Assembly (NCBI GenBank): GCA_028692515.1
Contig: JAQUXG010000054.1
Location: 1 to 9,464, forward strand
Length of the DNA stretch: 9,464 bases
Source of the DNA: Kiritimatiellales bacterium
Lineage (GTDB): Bacteria; Verrucomicrobiota; Kiritimatiellia; Kiritimatiellales; Tichowtungiaceae
Direction: 5' to 3'
A program made the translations under genes and the position numbers. Every line of letters starts with the position of its first letter. Position 1 is the stretch's first letter. Below are positions 1 through 6,582 of the stretch, in pieces. Under the pieces are notes generated by a model. It searched no databases, was not told the DNA's origin, and saw nothing but the letters and a program-made list of their open reading frames with translations.

Positions 1-630
1 GAAGTCCGCTGCACCTTCGGGCCGGACCCGGGCGAGGGAAACTTTTCCATCGTCCGGACCGGGAATCAGCCAGGAGAGAATCGGGTTGATGCTGCGGTCG
101 CCCGCAATCACGCCCAGTTCTATTTCCGGTTCCTTCAGCCGGAGCGGCAGGCTGTCGGTTCCGGTTCCCAGCTGATTCCCGGCCGGTCCGTTTATCCATT
201 GATAAAGTTTAAGTCTGCCCAGTTTATCAGGCACTTCGCTGCCGCGCGTCGGCGGCGCGAGCATGACGGTTTTTCCAAGGTTCGGAATTTTGTGATCCTG
301 CAGATAATTTTTCAGCAGGATCCCGCCCATCGAATGAGTCACGAAATGGATTTTTCCAGACCTTGGAACTTTTTTTTCCAAACCTTGGAAAACTTCTGCG
401 GTGAGCTCCTCGACGGTTGCGGAGCGCGACGGATAGTTGACGTTGATCACGCTGTAGCCGTCTGCTTTCAGCGCGGCTTCCATCTTTCGCATCGAGCGGT
501 CTGTCCGGCACAGGCCATGAAGTAAAACCACGGTTTCGTTGCGCAGCTTGTGTTGCGGCTCACTCGGAGAGTTCGCCCTACCTAAAAATGCGGCAACCAG
601 AAGAATTAAAATGAGGATTATGAATTTCAT
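1..630 (-). CDS. Exported alpha/beta hydrolase (lipase/esterase-like), 3' part beyond the left edge
   Basis: The frame is open from an ATG at 630 down to base 1 (210 codons, no stop), so the C-terminus lies outside the window. Residues 1-19 form a hydrophobic signal peptide (MKFIILILILLVAAF...) with no lipobox Cys, so export is expected. The hydrolase fold follows: an oxyanion-type HG at 38-39 and the nucleophile elbow VTHSMGG with Ser100. Thr replaces the first Gly of GxSxG, a variant I know from lipase-like families. APPTRGSEV at 125-133 matches the conserved segment after the elbow. GPDDGKVS at 191-198 probably holds the acid residue; the catalytic His would be off the edge. An AAGGA eight bases upstream supports the start. 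The gene begins 27 bp after the acyltransferase fusion and is probably co-transcribed, so a phospholipid or lysophospholipid substrate is plausible but unproven. Three copies of the TTCCARNNNYTGGAA palindrome lie inside it, two of them (residues 81-92) just before the elbow. Confidence 0.85.
   Translation of the reverse strand, partial: MKFIILILILLVAAFLGRANSPSEPQHKLRNETVVLLHGLCRTDRSMRKMEAALKADGYSVINVNYPSRSATVEELTAEVFQGLEKKVPRSGKIHFVTHSMGGILLKNYLQDHKIPNLGKTVMLAPPTRGSEVPDKLGRLKLYQWINGPAGNQLGTGTDSLPLRLKEPEIELGVIAGDRSINPILSWLIPGPDDGKVSLARVRPEGAADF
273..287. repeat. Dispersed palindrome copy 1 (degenerate)
   Basis: TTCCAAGGTTCGGAA has one mismatch to TTCCARNNNYTGGAA (C for T at position 11). It lies in the hydrolase gene and on the minus strand reads Ile-Pro-Asn-Leu-Gly-Lys, a segment that looks natural for the family, so it may be a decayed copy or a chance match. 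Confidence 0.5.
354..368. repeat. Dispersed palindrome copy 2
   Basis: TTCCAGACCTTGGAA matches the consensus fully. In the hydrolase it is read as Pro-Arg-Ser-Gly, off the Phe-Gln-x-Leu-Glu frame. It starts 22 bp from copy 3. Confidence 0.85.
376..390. repeat. Dispersed palindrome copy 3
   Basis: TTCCAAACCTTGGAA matches fully. On the coding (minus) strand it encodes Phe-Gln-Gly-Leu-Glu at residues 81-85 of the hydrolase, just before the nucleophile elbow. Confidence 0.85.
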
Positions 631-657
631 TTTTGCGTTCCTTGCGTTCTTTTGCGG

Positions 658-3600
658 TTAAAGATTTCCCGCCAGTTCGCGCAGAGCGCAGAAATCGAGT
701 TTGCCGGTTCCAAGCATTGGAAACCCGGGAACAGCGACGAAGCGGTTGCGGCGCGGAATCCACAGATTCGGCAGGCCGCTCCCACGCAAGCTGTCATGCA
801 AGACATCGGCATCACCCGCTTCTGGTGTGTAGCAGACGGCAAGCTGTTCGCCTTTGTCGTCATCGAGAACGCTGACGACTGCGACGCACGGCGTGTCGGT
901 CGCGCAGGCCTTCTGCAGGAGTTCTTCAATCGCGCCGTGCGGAACCATTTCGCCGCCGATTTTGCTGAAGCGAGCCAAGCGGTCGGAGAGTGTAATGAAG
1001 CCTTCGTCGTCGAGGCAGGCGATGTCGCCGGTGTTGTACCAGCCGCCGCACAGAACTTCGGCGGTTTTTTCCGGTGCGTTGAGATAGCCCTGCATAACGT
1101 TCGGCCCCTTGACCCACAGCAGTCCGCTTTCGCCGGGGGGCAGAATGTCGCCGCTTTCCGGGTCGATGATGCAGGTTGCGATGTTTGGCAGCGGATGTCC
1201 GGCGCTGGCCGGTTTATTGCCGGTGACGCGGAAGTTGTCGATGCTGTGATTGGGCAGACTGAGCGAGATGACCGGCGACAGCTCGGTTGCGCCGTACCCT
1301 TGAAGCGGCCGGAGTTTAAATTTTTCTTCAAACGAGTCGGCCAACGCCTCGGGAAGTTTTTCGCCGCCGGTCATGACATAACGCAGGCTTTTGAAATCGG
1401 CCGGGTCGGCTTTGCGCAGATAGGTTTGTAACAGCGTCGGTGTGGCGAGAAGCGCGGTCCGCTGCTCATCGCGGACGAGTTTCACAACCTGAGCAGGCTG
1501 CAGCGGGTTGGGATGATAGACTGTTTTAACGCTGGTCAGCAGCGGCCACCAGAGTGTGCCCAGAGTTCCGAACGAGTGGAACAGCGGCAGAATTCCAGCG
1601 ATGGAATCGTTGCGGTTGAACGCGATGACGTTCTGAAGCGAATCGATATTTGACAGCAGATTGGCGTGGCTGAGCATGACGCCTTTGGGTGTACCGGTGG
1701 AGCCGGACGAAAAGATGATGCAGGCTGTATCATTCGGGTTGATCGCTTTCACACGGGCAAAGCGGGCGCGCAGCAACGCGAAAATCTGTTCGCGGACACT
1801 GATACTGATCAGCAGCTCTTCAATATAGAGCAGCTCGACCGGCAGTTCCGGCAGGCCGGATTTTTCGATGAACTTGCGCGAGGTAATGATGTGGCGGATA
1901 CCGCTCTGTTCGATGGCATAACGCAGCGTATCAGTCGGAACTGTCCAGTTGAGATTAACGACAGTTTTACCCTGAAGCGTGAGTGCGACATTGGCGAGCG
2001 CGCCGGCGACGGTGGACGGAAGCAGGATGCCGATATTTTTTTCATCAGCAATGTGCGGGTGCAAGCGGCGGCCCAGCAGGGCGGAGGCGCTCAGCAGTTT
2101 GCCGCCGGTCAGGCTGCGTCCGGAGGTGTCGCTGACGAGTACGCGCTTCCAGTTCTTCCGGGCGCTGCGGACGAGACGATGTGCGAGCGTATTGCCGGGT
2201 TCGAGTGATTTTTCGATAGCGGTTTCGGCTCCAAGTTCAGTGATGATCTGGCGCACTTCAGGGGCCGTGACATCGGTCGGCAGCGGTTTGCCAAAACGGA
2301 CGGTGACCGGATACGGGAATTTACGCGGGATTTTGAATCCCGGTTTGCCGTCGCGAAAGCTGAAGATGCTTCCCCACAGGTTATCGAGGTGTACGGGAAT
2401 GACCGGAACACCGGAGCCTTTGGCGATTTTTTCGAAACCTTTGTGGAAGGTCTGCAGGTTGCCGTTTTTGCTGAGCTCGCCTTCGGGGAAGATGCTGATG
2501 AGCGCGCCGTCTTTGAGAGCCTGGCGGGCGTTGCCGAGCGACTCGGCCAGTTTGCGCGGACCGTCGGAGGTATGTACCGGAATCGCACCGGTGAGTTTGA
2601 AGATCGGGTTGAAGAGTTTCCAGCCGTGGAAAACTTCGCGCGACATCAGATAGCGGATCGGGCGCTGCGTGGCCGACTGGATGATGGTGGCGTCGCCGTA
2701 GGCGATGTGGTTGGAGACGATCAGCGCGCCGCCTTCGCGCGGCAGATTTTCGAGCCCTTTGACTTCGACTTTGTAGAGGAAACGGGTGAGGCGCGAGATG
2801 AGGAAGCGGACGACGTAATCCGGCAGGCGCACGAGCGCCCAGATCGAGGCGATCACGCCGGCTGTGCCGGTGAGGAACATGCAGGTTCGTGCATTGACGT
2901 GCAGCGCGTTGAACAGCAGATAGAAAATTCCGGAGGCCGCCACCATGGCGGCAAAGCTGAAGAAGCTGATGGCTCCGAACAGTTCGCCGCGCCGGTCGGC
3001 CGGAACTTCCTGCTGAATATAGGCGTCGAGCGGAACAATGCAGATTCCGGCCGAGATTCCGGCGGCAATCAGCAGCACGGCGACGGCTGCGGCGGTATGC
3101 GCCAGGCTCAGGCAGATGATCGATGCGGCCAACCCGATTACGCCGAGCGGGATCAGTCCGATTTCAATCGTGTGACGGGAAAATTTTCCGCTGAGCAGTG
3201 CGCCACCGGCGATACCGATCGCGACCAGCAGGAAGAGAAATCCGCTGGCTTCGACCGGCAGCAGCGCGACGTCGTGCGTATAAACGACCAGATTCTGCTG
3301 AAAGAGTGCTGTGACACCGGAAAAGGCGATGGAACCCCACGCCGCACGTTTGAGCCAGATCTGCGGACGCAGGGACCGCAGCGTACGCGTTGCATGAGAA
3401 ACAATCCGGACCGATGCGCGGCGGGTTTGTCCGGCAGCGGAAACCGGCTCAATCCGATAGGCGCTGAACAGTCCGATCACGGCAATCGCGAGACAACCGG
3501 TCAGAATGCTAAGCGGTGTCGCGTGCAGAACCGTGGAGGCCAGCGAAGGAAGAAAAAGTCCGAGGATGATCGCGATATAGGTTGCGCCGGTCATGAATCC

Positions 3601-4197
3601 GTTGGCGCGGGAGAGATTTTCCGGCTCAACCAGTTCGGGAATAATACCGCGTTTGGCCGGGCCGAAAAACGCGCTCTGGGATGCCAGCAGGAACAGGATG
3701 GTGTAAACCGGCCAGGCCAGCCCGGAAAGAATCGCCGGGTAAGCCGTCAGCAGAATTGCCAGCTCGGCCCACTTGGCAGCAATGATCACACTTCGCTTGC
3801 TGAACCGGTCGGCGAGTACGCCGGCCAGATTCGAAAATAGCAGAAAGGGAATCACCAGCAGCGCCGACGCCAGGGTGAGGGTGGTGGTGAGGTTGCTCTT
3901 CAGGACGCTGAACAGATAAATCACCGTCAGCATTTTGAACGCGTTGTCATTCAGGGCGCAGGTAAACTGCGTGATATTCAGCCATTTAAATGTCTTTTTT
4001 GTTTTCCGTGGTTTGCAACAGCACCCCAGCAGCAGAGCCGCAGTCGTCGTTGTGTCCGGATCCACTCCGGCAACTTTATTCAACAGCAGGTTCACAGCTC
4101 CCGCCGCCAGCAGAACGATAACGAGAACTGCCGGGATAAGCCCGTAAAGTGTCGGGTCGATCTGTCGATTTTTAATCCATTTCAATGTTTTCTTCAT
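658..4197 (-). CDS. aas: Fused LplT-like MFS lysophospholipid transporter / PlsC-type acyltransferase / acyl-ACP synthetase
   Basis: This 1179-residue protein joins three activities that E. coli encodes as LplT and Aas: lysophospholipid flipping across the inner membrane, 2-acyl-lysophospholipid re-acylation, and ATP-dependent loading of fatty acid onto ACP. Residues ~65-465 form the multi-pass MFS domain, starting at FKWLNITQFTCALNDNAFK. Residues ~475-655 are the acyltransferase, with the HX4D box in SNHIAYGDA (His497, Asp502) and FPEGELS (570-576). Residues ~690-1179 are the adenylating domain: SSGSTGTPKG (830-839), GYGATE (967-972), NTGD (1055-1058), and the C-terminal GTGK with the expected catalytic Lys1166. 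All key residues are present. I chose ATG 4197 over the in-frame ATG at 4215 because AAGGAG sits 8 bases upstream of 4197 and would lie inside the longer reading. Residues 1-~64 are an extra N-terminal piece with one membrane helix, a Thr run and GCCCKPRK. Such fusions are known; the N-terminal extension is what stands out. Confidence 0.95.
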   Translation of the reverse strand: MKKTLKWIKNRQIDPTLYGLIPAVLVIVLLAAGAVNLLLNKVAGVDPDTTTTAALLLGCCCKPRKTKKTFKWLNITQFTCALNDNAFKMLTVIYLFSVLKSNLTTTLTLASALLVIPFLLFSNLAGVLADRFSKRSVIIAAKWAELAILLTAYPAILSGLAWPVYTILFLLASQSAFFGPAKRGIIPELVEPENLSRANGFMTGATYIAIILGLFLPSLASTVLHATPLSILTGCLAIAVIGLFSAYRIEPVSAAGQTRRASVRIVSHATRTLRSLRPQIWLKRAAWGSIAFSGVTALFQQNLVVYTHDVALLPVEASGFLFLLVAIGIAGGALLSGKFSRHTIEIGLIPLGVIGLAASIICLSLAHTAAAVAVLLIAAGISAGICIVPLDAYIQQEVPADRRGELFGAISFFSFAAMVAASGIFYLLFNALHVNARTCMFLTGTAGVIASIWALVRLPDYVVRFLISRLTRFLYKVEVKGLENLPREGGALIVSNHIAYGDATIIQSATQRPIRYLMSREVFHGWKLFNPIFKLTGAIPVHTSDGPRKLAESLGNARQALKDGALISIFPEGELSKNGNLQTFHKGFEKIAKGSGVPVIPVHLDNLWGSIFSFRDGKPGFKIPRKFPYPVTVRFGKPLPTDVTAPEVRQIITELGAETAIEKSLEPGNTLAHRLVRSARKNWKRVLVSDTSGRSLTGGKLLSASALLGRRLHPHIADEKNIGILLPSTVAGALANVALTLQGKTVVNLNWTVPTDTLRYAIEQSGIRHIITSRKFIEKSGLPELPVELLYIEELLISISVREQIFALLRARFARVKAINPNDTACIIFSSGSTGTPKGVMLSHANLLSNIDSLQNVIAFNRNDSIAGILPLFHSFGTLGTLWWPLLTSVKTVYHPNPLQPAQVVKLVRDEQRTALLATPTLLQTYLRKADPADFKSLRYVMTGGEKLPEALADSFEEKFKLRPLQGYGATELSPVISLSLPNHSIDNFRVTGNKPASAGHPLPNIATCIIDPESGDILPPGESGLLWVKGPNVMQGYLNAPEKTAEVLCGGWYNTGDIACLDDEGFITLSDRLARFSKIGGEMVPHGAIEELLQKACATDTPCVAVVSVLDDDKGEQLAVCYTPEAGDADVLHDSLRGSGLPNLWIPRRNRFVAVPGFPMLGTGKLDFCALRELAGNL
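708..722. repeat. Dispersed palindrome copy 4
   Basis: TTCCAAGCATTGGAA matches fully and is identical to copy 6. It overlaps the codons for Pro-Met-Leu-Gly just before the catalytic GTGK lysine of the acyl-ACP synthetase domain, a place where related enzymes have a similar motif. Confidence 0.75.
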
Positions 4198-4205
4198 GAT
4201 TGCCG

Positions 4206-4211
4206 CTCCTT
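4206..4211 (-). promoter_or_regulatory. Shine-Dalgarno sequence deciding the start of the aas fusion
   Basis: Read on the minus strand this is AAGGAG, 8 bases before the ATG at 4197. It falls downstream of the alternative ATG at 4215 and therefore argues for the shorter protein. Confidence 0.75.
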
Positions 4212-4293
4212 GCAATGTTTGTTGTTACGGAGCGCTCTTAATGCAGGGGGCGTGCCTGTTTTTTATTTGGATTGTTAGTCGTTGATGGTTAAT

Positions 4294-4322
4294 TAATTGC
4301 AAAATAGACCGGATTTTAATTA
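4294..4322. repeat. Imperfect AT-rich inverted repeat in the divergent promoter
   Basis: TAATT-gc-AAAAT (4294-4305) is mirrored by ATTTT-AATTA (4313-4322) across AGACCGG, with a two-base bulge in the left arm. It could be an operator or a hairpin in either transcript. AT-rich sequence makes such repeats easier to find by chance. Confidence 0.4.
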
Positions 4323-4332
4323 TTCGTATTTG

Positions 4333-4349
4333 TAGACATTTTATGTCTA
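4333..4349. promoter_or_regulatory. 17-bp palindrome, likely operator near the sigma-54 activator start
   Basis: TAGACAT-TTT-ATGTCTA is a perfect palindrome with 7-bp arms and a 3-bp centre, ending 19 bp before the ATG at 4369. Size and symmetry fit a dimeric regulator's site, and the position would let a bound protein block the activator's own promoter. Autoregulation or control by another factor is inference. Confidence 0.5.
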
Positions 4350-4368
4350 TCATATATACATTATTTGC

Positions 4369-5820
4369 ATGAAAAATATATCGGCAGGAGATGTGGAATT
4401 TTTCCAGGGCTTGGAAAAATCGGCGTTTACCAACCCGTTCAGCGACGAACGGGTAGAGTCGGATCGGCGGGTCGCCGGATCCGCCGCCGGGGCCTCTTTT
4501 GCAACTGTACTGAGAGAATTGCTGGAGGAAGTGGATCGGCGACTTGATGCGCTGAGTCCGTTTAAGGCAGGTGATTTTTCCGGAGAAGAAGGCGAACTGC
4601 TGACCATCGGGGTTTTGTTTCAGCAGTATCATCGCTGCATGCCGCAACTTGATGCGCTGATCGAAGAACAGATTCGGGTCGGTGAAGAATCCTGTGCCGC
4701 GCCTTTTGCCGCCGAGACCTTTGACACGCTTTTTCAGTATGGAATTTCGCGAGCCGAGGCGGCGCGGTACATCGCCATTTTCTATCAGCTGCGGCGCGCA
4801 TTTTATTTTATTTCGCGCAGTCTGACCGGTGAAAGCCCCTGTATGAAACAGCTCCGCAAGCGGTTGTGGGATAATATTTTTACGCACGACATCCGCTGGT
4901 ATGTCCGCTGCCTCTGGAACCGGATGGAGGATTTTTCAACCCTGCTTCTTGGCGAAACCGGAACCGGCAAGGGCGCGGCGGCCTTCGCCATCGGTCGTTC
5001 CGGTTTTATTCCGTTTAATCCATCGACCAAAAAATTCAGCGAAAGCTTCACTCGCGCTTTTGTGCCGATCAATCTGTCGCAATATTCCGAAGCTTTGATC
5101 GAGTCCGAACTCTTCGGCCACCGCAAAGGGGCGTTTACCGGCGCGATTGAAAAGCACGACGGCGTCTTTTCGCGGTGCAGTCCGCACGGCGCGATTTTCC
5201 TGGACGAAATCGGCGAGGTCGGCGAGCCGGTCCAGATCAAGCTGCTGCAGGTTCTGCAGCAGCGCACCTTCTCGCCGGTCGGTTCGCACGAACAGGTGCG
5301 ATTTGAAGGACGTGTTATCGCAGCCACCAACAAATCGATTTCCGCGTTACGCCGGGAAGGGGCGTTCCGCGACGACTTTTATTACCGGCTCTGCTCCGAC
5401 CAGATTACGGTTCCGCCGTTGCGTCAGCGGATCAAAGAGCTGCCGTCCGAACTCGATACGCTGGTCGAACATATTCTGCGGCGGATGAGCGGCGAAACCT
5501 GGAAAGAGCTGCGGGAGCCGGTATTGGCCGTGCTTAAAAAAGATTTCGGACGCGGCTACGGCTGGCCCGGCAATGTCCGCGAACTCGAACAGGCGGTGCG
5601 GTGTATTTTGCTCACCGGCTCGTATGAAGGCGACGATCTCGCCGTGCCTCGCGATGCGTCGGAGGATTTAATGGCCGCCATCGACAACGGCTCACTTACG
5701 GTTCGCGATCTCACCGCGGCCTATTGTAAACGGCTTCACGCCCGCCATGGTAATTACGGTGAAGTCGCCCGTCGTACCGGTTTGGACTGGCGCACCGTCA
5801 AACGGCACGTTGATTCCTGA
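4369..5820 (+). CDS. Sigma-54-dependent transcriptional activator (AAA+ enhancer-binding protein without receiver domain)
   Basis: This 483-residue protein has the full AAA+ activator core: Walker A GETGTGKG (195-202), the sigma-54 contact loop GAFTGA (254-259), Walker B GAIFLDE (274-280), sensor I RVIAATN (315-321), the arginine-finger region FRDDFYYR (333-340) and sensor II WPGNVRELEQAV (399-410). A C-terminal helix-turn-helix (about 446-482, GNYGEVARRTGLDWRTVKRHV) should bind an upstream activating site. The N-terminal ~155 residues show no receiver, GAF or PAS signature that I recognise, so the input signal is unknown. An insert, DNIFTHDIRWYVRCLWNRMEDF (about 168-189), comes just before the Walker A strand and marks a distinct subfamily of these regulators. 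The start lacks a Shine-Dalgarno sequence, unlike several neighbours, so the ATG at 4369 is the best but not a certain start. Residues 12-16 (FQGLE) are encoded by a palindrome copy. Confidence 0.93.
   Translation: MKNISAGDVEFFQGLEKSAFTNPFSDERVESDRRVAGSAAGASFATVLRELLEEVDRRLDALSPFKAGDFSGEEGELLTIGVLFQQYHRCMPQLDALIEEQIRVGEESCAAPFAAETFDTLFQYGISRAEAARYIAIFYQLRRAFYFISRSLTGESPCMKQLRKRLWDNIFTHDIRWYVRCLWNRMEDFSTLLLGETGTGKGAAAFAIGRSGFIPFNPSTKKFSESFTRAFVPINLSQYSEALIESELFGHRKGAFTGAIEKHDGVFSRCSPHGAIFLDEIGEVGEPVQIKLLQVLQQRTFSPVGSHEQVRFEGRVIAATNKSISALRREGAFRDDFYYRLCSDQITVPPLRQRIKELPSELDTLVEHILRRMSGETWKELREPVLAVLKKDFGRGYGWPGNVRELEQAVRCILLTGSYEGDDLAVPRDASEDLMAAIDNGSLTVRDLTAAYCKRLHARHGNYGEVARRTGLDWRTVKRHVDS
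4402..4416. repeat. Dispersed palindrome copy 5
   Basis: TTCCAGGGCTTGGAA matches fully and encodes Phe-Gln-Gly-Leu-Glu at residues 12-16 of the sigma-54 activator. Confidence 0.85.
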
Positions 5821-5823
5821 AGT

Positions 5824-5838
5824 TTCCAAGCATTGGAA
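5824..5838. repeat. Dispersed palindrome copy 6
   Basis: TTCCAAGCATTGGAA matches fully. It is non-coding, three bases after the activator's stop codon. Confidence 0.85.
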
Positions 5839-5854
5839 AAAATCAACTGCGTTT

Positions 5855-5869
5855 TGCCAATGTCTGGAA
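5855..5869. repeat. Dispersed palindrome copy 7 (degenerate)
   Basis: TGCCAATGTCTGGAA has one mismatch to the consensus (G for T at position 2). It is non-coding and starts 31 bp after copy 6. Confidence 0.6.
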
Positions 5870-5964
5870 CCCGGTTTTTTTCATTCCTTTGTTCGGAAAG
5901 AATCATTTAACTTTTCATTGCAAAGTACTTTTCAAAAGCATACTTTTCGAGCGGTAAGAAAATT

Positions 5965-6582
5965 ATGATTGCAAGCCACATACACGATGCGCTGTCACAA
6001 GTCCGCCGACTGCAGGCGTTGATTCTGGAAAAGCGGCAGTTCAAAGGCTATTCCGGTACGGCCCGGATTGTCAGCGGGACGGTTGTTTTGCTGGGGAGCA
6101 CGTTGATGAACTCGACGGTTTATCCTGCAACGGAACTTGCCCATTTGGCCGGTTGGTTGGTTGTCGTAAGCATTGCGCTTGCGTTGAATTACGGGGCGCT
6201 GATTCTCTGGTACATCCAGCTGCCGGATGATGAGCGCAAATCGGTTCGGGTGCGTCCGGTTTTTGACGCGTTTCCGGCGCTGTTGACCGGCGGAGTTCTC
6301 AGCATTGCGCTACTGCTTCGCGGCTATCCGGATTTGCTGTTTGGAATCTGGATGTGTTGCTATGGCTTGGCACACACGAGTTGCCGGAGAGATTTACCGC
6401 AGGGAAACTGGTTCCTCGGCATTTACTATGTTTTGTGCGGTGCGTTTTTTATGCTGTGGCAGGAGGCGTCTTTTTTGAATCCATGGCCGATGGGCGTCGT
6501 CTTTCTGGTCGGGGAAGTAACCGGCGGGATTATTTTTCACCGGCATAAATATGCAGACAGGGAGAATGATGATGAAGCCTGA
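5965..6582 (+). CDS. Multi-pass inner-membrane protein of unknown function, paired with a winged-helix regulator
   Basis: I cannot assign a function to this 205-residue protein. After an amphipathic, basic N-terminus (residues 1-32, containing RRLQALILEKRQFKGYSG) it shows about six hydrophobic segments, near 33-50, 60-83, 103-120, 121-137, 149-165 and 174-192, and ends with a charged tail (HRHKYADRENDDEA). CCYGLAHTSC (131-140) carries three Cys between segments. The ATG at 5965 has only a weak purine-rich GGTAAGAA before it. The stop overlaps the start of the winged-helix gene by 11 bp, so the two are translationally coupled. Membrane proteins placed before HTH_34-type regulators recur in related genomes as I recall them. 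Here the membrane protein may be a sensor or a target of the regulator; that is inference. Confidence 0.8.
   Translation: MIASHIHDALSQVRRLQALILEKRQFKGYSGTARIVSGTVVLLGSTLMNSTVYPATELAHLAGWLVVVSIALALNYGALILWYIQLPDDERKSVRVRPVFDAFPALLTGGVLSIALLLRGYPDLLFGIWMCCYGLAHTSCRRDLPQGNWFLGIYYVLCGAFFMLWQEASFLNPWPMGVVFLVGEVTGGIIFHRHKYADRENDDEA
6559..6564 (+). promoter_or_regulatory. Shine-Dalgarno sequence deciding the winged-helix start
   Basis: AGGGAG is 7 bases before ATG 6572, 4 before 6569 and 1 before 6566, so it favours the third ATG. It lies within the coding sequence of the upstream membrane protein. Confidence 0.6.

Larger units (their letters stand above)
4198..4368. promoter_or_regulatory. Divergent control region between the aas fusion and the sigma-54 activator
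   Basis: About 170 bp of non-coding sequence serve both divergent transcripts. The part from about 4260 to 4368 is much more AT-rich than the flanking genes. It holds two inverted repeats, listed separately, and no TTCCARNNNYTGGAA palindrome. On the minus strand TTGCAA (4297-4302) followed 17 bases later by a poor -10 (ACTAAC) is a weak promoter candidate for aas. For the plus strand, TATATA/CATTAT lies only 8-20 bases before the ATG at 4369, so that message may have almost no leader. I cannot fix either transcription start. Confidence 0.55.
5821..5964. promoter_or_regulatory. Non-coding gap with two palindromes, a T-tract and a possible promoter
   Basis: Right after the activator's stop come two palindrome copies (5824-5838 and 5855-5869), then GGTTTTTTTC with seven Ts (5875-5881). 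The second copy followed by the T-tract could act as a weak rho-independent terminator, but I cannot draw a strong GC stem. Further on, ACTTTTC occurs three times (5910-5916, 5927-5933, 5942-5948), and TTGCAA (5918-5923) lies 17 bp before TACTTT (5941-5946), a poor match to a housekeeping promoter for the gene at 5965. No gene is seen here. Confidence 0.4.

Noticed and set aside
1566..1581. TTCCGAACGAGTGGAA as a further palindrome copy
   Set aside because: It is 16 bp with a mismatch in the left arm and sits in a conserved adenylation-domain stretch (LFHSFGT).
2618..2631. TTCCAGCCGTGGAA as a further palindrome copy
   Set aside because: It is 14 bp, not 15, with a shorter centre, and it encodes the acyltransferase stretch FHGWK. 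A chance near-match is more likely.
2389..3840. 483-codon plus-strand open frame, and others such as 652-1431 and 1666-2208
   Set aside because: They lie antisense to the aas fusion, whose domains are continuous and intact. Their Asp/Glu/Gly/Arg/Gln-rich, domain-free translations are typical of shadows opposite a GC-rich gene.
4197..4215. Start of the aas fusion at the in-frame ATG 4215
   Set aside because: The Shine-Dalgarno AAGGAG lies downstream of that ATG and is correctly placed for the ATG at 4197.
4225..4887. 220-codon minus-strand open frame
   Set aside because: It covers the divergent promoter and is antisense to the activator's N-terminus. It shows no domain and has lower-complexity basic sequence; the activator frame is clearly the real one.
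6357..6376. TGGCAC followed by TTGC as a sigma-54 promoter
   Set aside because: The two elements are 7 bases apart where 5 are needed, and they lie inside the membrane-protein gene.
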